From JBGSON01 sp041739085 (GTDB lineage: Bacteria > Patescibacteriota > Gracilibacteria > CAIRYL01), in assembly GCA_041739085.1 (NCBI GenBank), contig JBGSON010000019.1, positions 1-64,000 on the forward strand: a stretch of 64,000 bases of DNA, written 5' to 3'. The notes beneath the pieces were generated by a model. That model was not told the origin of the DNA. It did no database searches and worked only from the letters and a program-made list of their open reading frames with translations. Below, one piece after another: positions 16,468 to 23,560 of this stretch. Numbering within the stretch: the stretch's first letter is position 1; each line of letters begins with the position of its first letter. The position numbers and the translations under genes were made by a program.

Positions 16468-16487
16468 CCACAATTTCCGCCGCCGTC

Positions 16488-17108
16488 TTGCTCCAGTCCG
16501 TGATCCTTTTTGTCCAGAGTCTCCTCCCCTCGGGCAATATCATCCTCATCCGGGAAACCGGAGAAATCATTGCTCAAAAATCCTGGAACAGGGAAGCAGG
16601 GCATATCAATGTCGTGTTCGAAATACAGGAAATCCTGAAGACGGCGAAGATAGCTCCAGAGAAGATCCCCGTGTTTGCCGCACTTCAGGGGCCGGGACCA
16701 TTTACGGCGGTGAGAACGATTGCGGTCATCGGGAACACATGGAAGTCGGAGTTTCCCGACATAAAACTCCTCGTCATCCCGACTGGCGCATTCCTGCGGA
16801 GAAAATTCCCGGAGGCCGAGCATATTCTTCTTTCCGCGGGGAGAAACGCGTTCTTCTCGTTTTCCCGGGGCAATCCGGAGAACTTCACAAAGGTATCGAT
16901 CGAGGAAGGGAAGTCGCTGAAAGGAAAGAGCGGGGGATATGTCTTTGATCAGGAAAGGAGATTTCCAAACCTCATGTTTCAAGAAAGCATTGCTGATCCA
17001 GACGCTTTCCGGGAGATTCTTCAGGAGAAAGAGAAATACGAAAAAATGGTGTTCATACCGGAATATGGAGCGGAACCGGCAATATCGATGAGCAGATCGC
17101 CGGATTAA
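16488..17108 (+). CDS. tsaB: tRNA threonylcarbamoyladenosine synthesis protein TsaB
   Basis: A protein of about 206 residues resembling the small, non-catalytic ASKHA subunit TsaB of the enzyme that adds threonylcarbamoyl to A37 of ANN-reading tRNAs. The key stretch is FAALQGPGPFTAVRTIAVIGNTW, equivalent to the GPGSFTGLRIG motif of TsaB, with the INVVFEIQEIL helix before it. The N-terminal strand SVILFVQSL lacks the usual DTS. The start is uncertain: the ATG at 16465 gives only a 12-codon frame, so TTG 16488 or GTG 16500 must be used. The upstream DNA is a duplicated hairpin repeat. Confidence 0.75.
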   Translation: MLQSVILFVQSLLPSGNIILIRETGEIIAQKSWNREAGHINVVFEIQEILKTAKIAPEKIPVFAALQGPGPFTAVRTIAVIGNTWKSEFPDIKLLVIPTGAFLRRKFPEAEHILLSAGRNAFFSFSRGNPENFTKVSIEEGKSLKGKSGGYVFDQERRFPNLMFQESIADPDAFREILQEKEKYEKMVFIPEYGAEPAISMSRSPD

Positions 17109-17201
17109 CCGGATTTTCCTCATCTCTTTCGCGATGAGAAATCTGTCACGGAAGAACGGAGAGAAGTGGCTTTCTCGACAGCTGCCGGTGATTCCAGTAT
17201 T

Positions 17202-18479
17202 ATGACACGGAATCCGAATTTTTTCTCTCCCATGGGCGGCGAACCGTCATCCAAAATTCTTCTCATCGTCCTCATCCTCCTCGCTCTCTCCGCTTTTTTC
17301 TCGGGATCGGAAGCGGCGCTCCTTTCCATAAGCCACGCGAAGGTGAGGACGCTCCGGAATCACAAAAAATGGGGTTCTGAATCTCTTGAGTGGCTGAAAA
17401 ACCGTCCGAGAAAATTCATCATCGCCATCCTCATCGGAAATAACATCGTCAATATTCTGATCACGGTCCTCACGACCTACTGGGTGACGACGAAATTTGG
17501 AGATCAGACTCTTGGGCTCATCACAGGGATACTCACGGTGCTCATTCTCGTGTTCGGGGAAATCCTTCCGAAGAGTCTCGGCCAGCACTTCAACACGCGG
17601 GTGTCGCTCTCTGCATCGCCTGTCCTCTCTTTCATCACAAAAGGATTATTCCCGTTCGTGTGGATCTTTGAAAAACTTTCGGAATCGCTCATCGGATCAA
17701 GAGCGCACGACCCTATCACAGAGGATGAGGTGCTTGCCATGGTTTCCCTCGGGACGGAGGGGGGAGCGATCAAAAAGGAGGAACAGGAGCTCATCGAGAA
17801 CGTCCTCGAGTTCTCTGAAACGACCGCAGGCGAAGTCATGACACCCCGGACTGATATCGATGTCCTCGACGGAGAAACACCGCTCGGAAAGGCAGTTGAT
17901 TTTTTCATAGAACGCTCCCATTCCCGGATCCCGGTCTATGAGGACAATATCGACAATATCATAGGGATCATCACCATCAAGCAGACGCTCAAAGCCTGGA
18001 AGGAATATGAAGAGCATAAACTCATCAAAAATCTCGACATGAAAAAACCGCTTTTTGTCCCGACGACGAGAAGGATCTCCGAACTCTTCAAGGATTTTCA
18101 GAGAAACCGGCTCCATATGGCGGTCGTGGTTGATGAACACGGAGGGACCGCGGGGATCATTACCCTCGAAGATGTCCTCGAGGAAGTCTTCGGGGAGATC
18201 GTTGATGAAACGGATGAAGAAGATGACATTGTCCTCAAGATCTCAAATTCGACCTGGGTCGTACCCGGAAATATCACCCTCGATGAACTGAAAGATGAAG
18301 TCGGCATCGACCTCCGGAAGAAAAAGGGAGACGAAGGAAAAATGCTTTCGCTCTCTGTTCTTGAAATGACCGGAAGGATCCCGGCCCGGGGAGAAAGCGT
18401 GGAAACTCCGAAAGCGGTGCTCGTCATCGAACGGATGGAAGGAAGGAAAATCGATCGTGTTCGCATCATCAAAAAATAG
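17202..18479 (+). CDS. CNNM/CBS domain membrane protein (HlyC/CorC family)
   Basis: A 425-residue protein with an N-terminal DUF21/CNNM membrane domain (helices around LLIVLILLALSAFFSGSEAALL, FIIAILIGNNIVNILITVLT and a third near LGLITGILTVLILVFGEILPK), a CBS pair (TPRTDIDVL, then HSRIPVYEDNIDNIIGIITIKQ, and MAVVVDEHGGTAGIITLEDVLEEVFGEIVDE) and a C-terminal CorC_HlyC domain. Members are linked to Mg/Co efflux. The start at MTRNPNFF (17202) is preferred over GTG 17166; MGGEPSSK at 17232 is also possible. The downstream gene begins 17 nt after the stop. Confidence 0.92.
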   Translation: MTRNPNFFSPMGGEPSSKILLIVLILLALSAFFSGSEAALLSISHAKVRTLRNHKKWGSESLEWLKNRPRKFIIAILIGNNIVNILITVLTTYWVTTKFGDQTLGLITGILTVLILVFGEILPKSLGQHFNTRVSLSASPVLSFITKGLFPFVWIFEKLSESLIGSRAHDPITEDEVLAMVSLGTEGGAIKKEEQELIENVLEFSETTAGEVMTPRTDIDVLDGETPLGKAVDFFIERSHSRIPVYEDNIDNIIGIITIKQTLKAWKEYEEHKLIKNLDMKKPLFVPTTRRISELFKDFQRNRLHMAVVVDEHGGTAGIITLEDVLEEVFGEIVDETDEEDDIVLKISNSTWVVPGNITLDELKDEVGIDLRKKKGDEGKMLSLSVLEMTGRIPARGESVETPKAVLVIERMEGRKIDRVRIIKK

Positions 18480-18496
18480 GGATATACTATCCGCCG

Positions 18497-18901
18497 ATGA
18501 CGAAATCATATGCAACCCAGAATCTTGCGGCATACATATTCCTTATCGCGGGGATTATCGCGACCCTCTATCTCCTCTTCATCTTTTCCAACGCTGTGTG
18601 GAATTCCCAGAGGAAGGAAAAACTCTATGCTGAATTTTATACGGATATCAACAGGCTGGAAGAGGAAAATAAGAAGCTTTCCGAGAGATACTCGTTTCAG
18701 AAAACTGATGAGTATGTCGATAAATACGCGAAAGCAAATCTCTCAAAAGTGAATCCCGGGGAAAAGGTGATCATTCTCCAGGAGGCGAAAGAGAAAGATC
18801 CGTTTGATTTTTCCGGACTCACATCGAAGGAAATCGAACTCGAGAAGCTGAAGATCAGGCCGATCCGCGAGCAGTGGTGGGCGTTTTTCTTTGAGACGTA
18901 G
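18497..18901 (+). CDS. FtsB/DivIC-like septum protein
   Basis: A 134-residue bitopic protein: a short cytoplasmic tail, one membrane helix at about residues 11-34 (AAYIFLIAGIIATLYLLFIFSN), a coiled coil (DINRLEEENKKLSERYSF) and a YVDKYAKANLSKVNPGEKVIIL segment that matches the end of the FtsB/DivIC domain. Such proteins link FtsL and FtsQ/DivIB in the divisome. The last 35 residues, rich in charged and aromatic residues, have no counterpart that I know. It lies 17 nt behind the CNNM/CBS gene and the spacing suggests cotranscription. Confidence 0.82.
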   Translation: MTKSYATQNLAAYIFLIAGIIATLYLLFIFSNAVWNSQRKEKLYAEFYTDINRLEEENKKLSERYSFQKTDEYVDKYAKANLSKVNPGEKVIILQEAKEKDPFDFSGLTSKEIELEKLKIRPIREQWWAFFFET

Positions 18902-19141
18902 GAAAAGCAAAAAAAGAGAAATGAGACAGCACAAAAGAGAAAAGAGTGATTCTTTTTTCTGTACCCCCGGACCTGATCCGGGGTCTCCATTTGTGCGGAG
19001 TGGGAAAAAGGGGAGCGGATGGCGCCGATGTGTTCATTTCCATGTTTCTGGAGGAATCCGGAGATCCCGGCTCGGAGGCCGGGATGACAGCACTCTTTTT
19101 CCCTTCTTTTTGCTTTTGTGCTTTTTCTTTTTTCCTTCTTG
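18901..19141. repeat. Composite inverted-repeat element, about 240 bp
   Basis: An A-rich arm (18901-18950, with GCACAAAAGAGAAAAGAG) is followed by a REP-like palindrome (18960-18988), a unique middle, a second palindrome in opposite orientation (19060-19090) and a T-rich arm (19091-19141, with CTTTTGTGCTTTTTCTTTTT). Arms and palindromes are arranged symmetrically, like a non-coding MITE. It separates the FtsB-like gene from tRNA-Gly. Confidence 0.65.
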
Positions 19142-19188
19142 ATTTCCCTCGCTTCCTCCTGTTAACATTTCTCCGCTCTTTTCATCTC

Positions 19189-19263
19189 GCGGGTATAGTA
19201 CAATGGCTAGTACACGACCTTGCCATGGTTGAAATACGAGTTCGATTCTCGTTACCCGCTCCA
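19189..19263 (+). tRNA. trnG: tRNA-Gly (anticodon GCC)
   Basis: Acceptor GCGGGTA/TACCCGC, D arm with AATGGCTA loop, anticodon stem CGACC/GGTTG with loop TTGCCAT (anticodon GCC), T arm ACGAG-TTCGATT-CTCGT, discriminator T and an encoded CCA all fit a normal 75-nt tRNA. A terminator follows at 19275-19299. Confidence 0.95.
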
Positions 19264-19274
19264 GCAGATAAAAC

Positions 19275-19299
19275 AAAGCTCCTTGAAGGGGGCTTTTTT
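19275..19299 (+). terminator. Terminator behind tRNA-Gly
   Basis: AAAGCTCC pairs with GGGGCTTT (one T-G pair) around a 6-nt loop, and the stem runs into six Ts. Confidence 0.75.
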
Positions 19300-19315
19300 C
19301 ATGTCTTTTTTTTAA

Positions 19316-19376
19316 AGAGTCACCCGTCCACGAGCATCTTAAGTTTGCCCGCACCCGAGGGCGGGAGCCTGGTTGA
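19316..19376. repeat. Repeat family H, copy 1
   Basis: AGAGTCACCCGTCC, a variable spacer, then GCACCCGAGGGCGGGAGCCT and GGTTG. The same order (AGAGTCACCCGTCC, spacer, GCACCCGAAGGCGGGTGCCT, CGTTG) is at 23465-23524. The second half is a CACCCG/CGGGTG hairpin in that copy. Between here and 19450 a CAGGTG/CACCTG hairpin follows. Confidence 0.5.
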
Positions 19377-19496
19377 GAAACTAATCAACGGACCAGGTGC
19401 CCTGCGGGACACCTGCTCCGGCAGGCTGCTGCCAGCAAAAACAATGAACAGGATTTTCGTACTCTTGGGGATCCCAATTATTTGACAAAACATTAT

Positions 19497-19526
19497 TTGA
19501 CAAAACCAGTCAAAAAATTTTATGAT
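19497..19526 (+). promoter_or_regulatory. Promoter of the 856-aa secreted protein gene
   Basis: TTGACA (19497-19502), 18-nt spacer, TATGAT (19521-19526); the ATG is 29 nt after the -10. A second TTGACA lies 15 nt upstream at 19482-19487, in a short TTTGACAAAA direct repeat. Confidence 0.6.
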
Positions 19527-19554
19527 CTTGCTCTGTTTCATCATCATTTTTCCT

Positions 19555-22125
19555 ATGAAAACTCGTATTTGTTCGAGAGGGAACATGTTCCCTTTCAAAT
19601 TTCTGTTTCTCAGTTCTGTGTTTTTTGGGATGCTCCTTTTTTCATTGATGAGTGCGGATGCAGCGAAGCAAACAGTACCAGCGCAAGGAGAACTCTCAAA
19701 AATGGGTCTGGACAGTATTCCGGTTATTGTCAAAAATCTTCCTCCTGTTATTCAGGAAGTCACCGGACCGAGTCAATTGCAAGTCGGTGAAGAGGGTACT
19801 TGGACGGTTACTGCGAGAGATCCGGAAAATGGGTATCTCCGATACAAAGTCCTCTGGAATGGAGCTGGTGTTCTCTCAGATGTGAGCTCCTTCCCTTCAA
19901 AATCACACTCGTTTTCCCATCGATATTTCATGCCGGGGACTTATTATCCGGTTTTTGTTGTCACAGACGATCAGGGACTGAGCGCGAATGGAATCTCCAG
20001 AGTGGTAGTACAAGAAATTATCCCTGATCCGGGAGAAATTGTATTTGCAATAGATTCTACATACCAGGATGTTCCCGCCGGGACTTTTAATCATAGCTTT
20101 GGCAATTTGACGATCTCTCATCAATTGCAAGAAGGTGTGCAAATAACAAATGGGCTCACATTTGTCGTGAATTACGATGGTTCCTGCACTACTCCAGATG
20201 ACGTGGTCAATCAATTTGAAAATTTTCATCTCGTGAACACAAATACTGGAGCCATTGTCTTTCATCCGGCAAACCCAGTAATAATTGATGATCTCGTCAT
20301 TGTAGCACTGTCAGATCAGCCGAGACTTCGGTTCAATCAAACACTTGAAATGGATATGGTTGCAGATATTCGACCTGATGCCATGAACGATTGTGAAATC
20401 GGATTTGAACTCCTCATGCCGGAGATAACAATTACAGGACTCAAAACCGGACTCGTTTCGACCGGAGGACCAGACGGAACAGGACCGCATCCCATCAAAC
20501 CCATTGGAAATCCGATTTCCCAATTCCATCGGATTATTCAGAATACACTCCATATTACCCCGTATTTCCTGGCTGATGATACCTATGTCGCGAGACAGGA
20601 TGGCGCACTCGTATGGAAAGGCGTTTTTCGGACTGAAGCAGATGAATATCTTATGATCCGAAAACTCGAATTTGCAGAACTCAGTACCGCGGTTGATGGT
20701 GATATTGCTGAGTGCGCGCTCTTCCGTCAGGATGGAACCATATCCACCGGTGAAGAATTCAACGTACCCATGGTGAACGGAAGAATAGTATTAAACTTTT
20801 TAGGGGATGATGGGGTTCCCGGACTTCTCATCCCTGGCGGTACAGAGCAAGTGGTCTATATGCTCTGTGACATCGGACGTCCGCTGAGCGCTCCTGAAGT
20901 ATTCCTGACGTATGCGCTCGATGTTTCAGAAATTGATGTGGAAAATATTGATGGTGGTGCGGTTCCTGTTGCGAATACGGATGATGTTCCCGGAGCAAAT
21001 TACACGCTCGTAGAGAGCGGAACGCTTGAGGTTGCGCTGAATGCGTCTCTCACGCCAGATAACGCGATTCTCATTGCGAACGATGATGGTGCGTCCCATG
21101 CAGTGGGAGCATTCGAGTTTCATGCAGAAGATGAAGATATCAATATTGAAGACCTCACCATTGATATCAATGAAGTAGATACCGCCTATCTCGGAGTTGA
21201 TATTCCAAATGATACTCGTGCTATTGATCATGTGGGACTTTTCTATGATGATGGAACACCAGTTCTTAAAAATAATGGATCACAGGCAGAAACATCTGCT
21301 GTTGCGACAGGAGAAGCATTCTTACAAGATCTCGATCTCATTATCGAGAGAGATGAAGACAAAGTTCTTTTCGTAAAGGTCGTCCTCAACAGAATTTATA
21401 GTGCTGATATTGCGCGATCTGGAATGGGATTCGAGGTTAATCTCTCATTTGAAGCGGATGAGTATGATATACGAGGAGATGTATCAGGAATGCCGCTCAC
21501 AGATGACACTCTTTTTGTCGACTATGAACCGACCGATGACACACATTTTGGGAACGAATTTTATGTCCTCACAAACCGCGTGATCGCGGAAAATGCGAGC
21601 ACGTCTACCGTTCTCGTTCAGGGAACACAGACGGAGCTCATGCGATTAAATATGGAAAAACTCGTTGACACGAAAGATGCGTATCTGCGAAAGCTCACCA
21701 TTGATATTGATACGATCGGGGAAGTTACCGTAGAGAATGTCAGAATTTATAATGAAGAAAATCAAGTGATTGCTGTTTCAGGTGTAGGAGCTCCTCTCAA
21801 TAGTCGGTTTAAATTTATCGTAGGGCAAGATTCTCTAGATATTGATTTCAATAATCTTCGAGAACTTCCTTGGGGCAGTGGAGAATACTACGACGAAATT
21901 GATGGAGTCTCAGAAACGTATGTTGTGAGAGCTGACATTACGACCGATGGATTTGATGATGCGATTATTGCGTCCATTGATATTTATGATGCTCCCGTAA
22001 TGGATTATTATACGATCACATGGCGTGACGAAGGAACAAATAATGGAGAAGACGGATTCAACATGCCTTGGATTGATCTTGGTGATAGCCCAATTACGCA
22101 AATTCAAAATATTCTTTCAAACTGA
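19555..22125 (+). CDS. Large secreted beta-rich protein with PKD-like domain
   Basis: An 856-residue exported protein. A hydrophobic signal segment spans about residues 13-34 and ends SADAA. Residues about 64-153 look like a PKD/Ig-like domain (PPVIQEVTGPSQLQVGEEG at the start, VFVVTDDQGLSA at the end). The remaining 700 residues are rich in Asp and Glu and in beta strands, with no family I recognise; acidic segments such as EDEDINIEDLTIDINEVD could bind calcium. No membrane helix or sorting motif is seen at the C-terminus. The ATG at 19555 is preferred because the signal peptide follows it closely. Confidence 0.8.
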   Translation: MKTRICSRGNMFPFKFLFLSSVFFGMLLFSLMSADAAKQTVPAQGELSKMGLDSIPVIVKNLPPVIQEVTGPSQLQVGEEGTWTVTARDPENGYLRYKVLWNGAGVLSDVSSFPSKSHSFSHRYFMPGTYYPVFVVTDDQGLSANGISRVVVQEIIPDPGEIVFAIDSTYQDVPAGTFNHSFGNLTISHQLQEGVQITNGLTFVVNYDGSCTTPDDVVNQFENFHLVNTNTGAIVFHPANPVIIDDLVIVALSDQPRLRFNQTLEMDMVADIRPDAMNDCEIGFELLMPEITITGLKTGLVSTGGPDGTGPHPIKPIGNPISQFHRIIQNTLHITPYFLADDTYVARQDGALVWKGVFRTEADEYLMIRKLEFAELSTAVDGDIAECALFRQDGTISTGEEFNVPMVNGRIVLNFLGDDGVPGLLIPGGTEQVVYMLCDIGRPLSAPEVFLTYALDVSEIDVENIDGGAVPVANTDDVPGANYTLVESGTLEVALNASLTPDNAILIANDDGASHAVGAFEFHAEDEDINIEDLTIDINEVDTAYLGVDIPNDTRAIDHVGLFYDDGTPVLKNNGSQAETSAVATGEAFLQDLDLIIERDEDKVLFVKVVLNRIYSADIARSGMGFEVNLSFEADEYDIRGDVSGMPLTDDTLFVDYEPTDDTHFGNEFYVLTNRVIAENASTSTVLVQGTQTELMRLNMEKLVDTKDAYLRKLTIDIDTIGEVTVENVRIYNEENQVIAVSGVGAPLNSRFKFIVGQDSLDIDFNNLRELPWGSGEYYDEIDGVSETYVVRADITTDGFDDAIIASIDIYDAPVMDYYTITWRDEGTNNGEDGFNMPWIDLGDSPITQIQNILSN

Positions 22126-22131
22126 CCCTCC

Positions 22132-22170
22132 GATCGTCCAAGTCCAAAAAGACTCGAACAATAGTGGGTG
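22132..22170. repeat. Hairpin repeat family F, copy 2
   Basis: AAGTCCAAAAAGACTCGAAC then AATAGTGGGTG, beginning 6 nt after the stop codon of the preceding gene. The right arm and trailing GTGGG are kept; the left arm has CCAAGTCC instead of TTCGAGTCC. Confidence 0.55.
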
Positions 22171-22222
22171 AGGAGATCTATATGAGCTTTCTCATACATT
22201 CATTTGATATCGCTTGAAGGTT

Positions 22223-23227
22223 ATGGTAAGTTCCTTCCCATTTTCTTTTTTTCCCATGATCGATGATGATGGGGTCTCATTGACACCGAGAGAAATTGAG
22301 CCGAATAAGGACCGTATGGACCTTAAACCCAATCTCCAGTATGTGGAAAGGAACCTGCCGAAGTATGAAGAGGCACTCAGGCGGTTTCTCTCGAAACCAT
22401 TTCCTCCTGAGAATTATGTCTGGATTTCAGGGATCGATGTGAGAAATGTCGTTGATGACTTTACGCTTCAATTACCACCGAATACTGCGCTCGATATTCT
22501 TTCCCATCTCCCAACGGAGATGCTTCGGATCTCATCACTTCGCGCATTGGACTACCAGTATCAGAGATTTATCCCTATTCCGAATTTCAATGAGGAAGGA
22601 TTCCTTGATGCGAAATGCCCGTGCAGGAGAGTGGTTTCCGCCGATATCTTTCCGCATGACGAAGAAGAAGACGGGACGCATATCGAGCACCATCCCACCC
22701 GGATTCTCATCGGGAATACTCACCAAGGAGTCATTTTCCCTTCATTCCTCCCGAAAACTGTATCTGAGAACCGCAGAGCGGTCGAATTCTATCAAATCCA
22801 TGTGCTTCTCCATGAGTTCTTTCATACTATTGTCGCACCATTCCGGTCAGAAGAATCAGCGAAGCGTCTTGTCCTCCATTTCCAGGACGGAAAATCAATG
22901 ACCTATGCGGATTGGAGGAAAGCATTCATTGATTCCATGCTCCATCGTGAACCGGTCTTCCCCTCAAATTACGCGTCGACGTATGCCGATCAAATCCATC
23001 CGGAAGCGGATCGGTCATCTATAGCGGTGGAAGAACAACTCTGTGAAACGTTTGCTGCATACATACTCGGGAGAGCTCCGGGGAATGTCGAGTATGATGA
23101 CTTCACGACATTTCACTTTGGGAATGAACATCCTGAGGAGCAGCTCATCAAAGGCTATGGCAGCATTCGTCATGAACTCATGGACAGATTTTTCCATGCT
23201 ACGTTCGAGTCCAAAAGCCCCGAATAG
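22223..23227 (+). CDS. Putative zinc metallopeptidase with HExxH motif
   Basis: A 334-residue protein that I cannot place in a named family. HEFFH at residues 197-201, within the hydrophobic VLLHEFFHTIV, is a zincin active site, and EEQLCETFAAYILG at about 270-283 could supply the third, glutamate ligand, as in gluzincin-like peptidases. There is no signal peptide, so it probably acts in the cytoplasm. The start is uncertain: ATG 22223 is used, TTG 22214 and ATG 22256 are alternatives. The last eight residues (TFESKSPE) are encoded by copy 3 of the F hairpin repeat, so the C-terminus was probably changed by repeat insertion. Confidence 0.72.
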   Translation: MVSSFPFSFFPMIDDDGVSLTPREIEPNKDRMDLKPNLQYVERNLPKYEEALRRFLSKPFPPENYVWISGIDVRNVVDDFTLQLPPNTALDILSHLPTEMLRISSLRALDYQYQRFIPIPNFNEEGFLDAKCPCRRVVSADIFPHDEEEDGTHIEHHPTRILIGNTHQGVIFPSFLPKTVSENRRAVEFYQIHVLLHEFFHTIVAPFRSEESAKRLVLHFQDGKSMTYADWRKAFIDSMLHREPVFPSNYASTYADQIHPEADRSSIAVEEQLCETFAAYILGRAPGNVEYDDFTTFHFGNEHPEEQLIKGYGSIRHELMDRFFHATFESKSPE

Positions 23228-23235
23228 TCGTGGGG
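23202..23235. repeat. Hairpin repeat family F, copy 3, inside a gene end
   Basis: GTTCGAGTCCAAAAGCCCCG then AATAGTCGTGGG. It overlaps the last codons and the stop of the putative metallopeptidase gene. Confidence 0.55.
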
Positions 23236-23302
23236 GCGGGAGCCTGATTGATAATGACACAATAGGGGAGAGCAACTCAGGAAGAGTTGCTCCAGCAAAA
23301 AT

Positions 23303-23491
23303 ATGTTCGAGTCCAAAAAGACTCGAACAATCGTGGGAGTGGTCGAGTTTTCAAATATTTTGGGAATAAATCAGATTAGATTTTCGAAAGGACATATTAA
23401 CGAAACATTTGGAGACGTAATTTCATTCATCAAAAGAGAATTTGAAGAAGACGACAGTTTCTCAAGAGTCACCCGTCCTCGGTTGACCTGA
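23303..23491 (+). pseudogene. Short open frame between two repeats, possible gene remnant
   Basis: 62 codons. The first dozen come from F copy 4 (MFESKKTRTIVG) and the last ones from repeat H. The central part (VVEFSNILGINQIRFSKGHI and on to FIKREFEEDD) has protein-like composition and lower G+C than its surroundings. I do not recognise it. It may be a scrap of a lost gene now bounded by repeats. Confidence 0.3.
23304..23338. repeat. Hairpin repeat family F, copy 4 (best preserved)
   Basis: GTTCGAGTC and GACTCGAAC form a perfect 9-bp stem around CAAAAA, followed by AATCGTGGGAG. The stem sequence resembles a tRNA T arm, but no tRNA can be folded here. Confidence 0.65.
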
Positions 23492-23560
23492 ATTCGCTGG
23501 CACCCGAAGGCGGGTGCCTCGTTGTTCAGAGCTGTGCGAAGAGGAAGTATGCGGTCTTTT

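Larger units (their letters stand above)
15910..16487. other. Intergenic composite repeat region
   Basis: No gene is seen in these 578 bases. They contain an A-rich arm of the CACAAAAG word family (15947-15988), two REP-like palindromes (15994-16019 and 16088-16117), a GGGCGTTGCA palindrome (16163-16184), and then two tandem units of an A-rich arm plus T-rich arm (16201-16308 and 16365-16467) that form long imperfect hairpins. A copy of the TGAATGCCACCTGCCTTCAG motif lies at about 16307-16327. Confidence 0.65.
23228..23560. other. Repeat-rich intergenic region with a gene fragment
   Basis: This stretch holds the end of F copy 3, a GAGCAACTC/GAGTTGCTC palindrome (23270-23292), F copy 4 (23304-23338), an AT-richer stretch with a short open frame, and repeat H copy 2 (23465-23524). 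No complete gene is seen. Confidence 0.55.

Noticed and set aside
16323..17123. Minus-strand frame of 266 codons across tsaB
   Set aside because: It runs through the hairpin repeat and opposite a gene with a TsaB motif on the plus strand.
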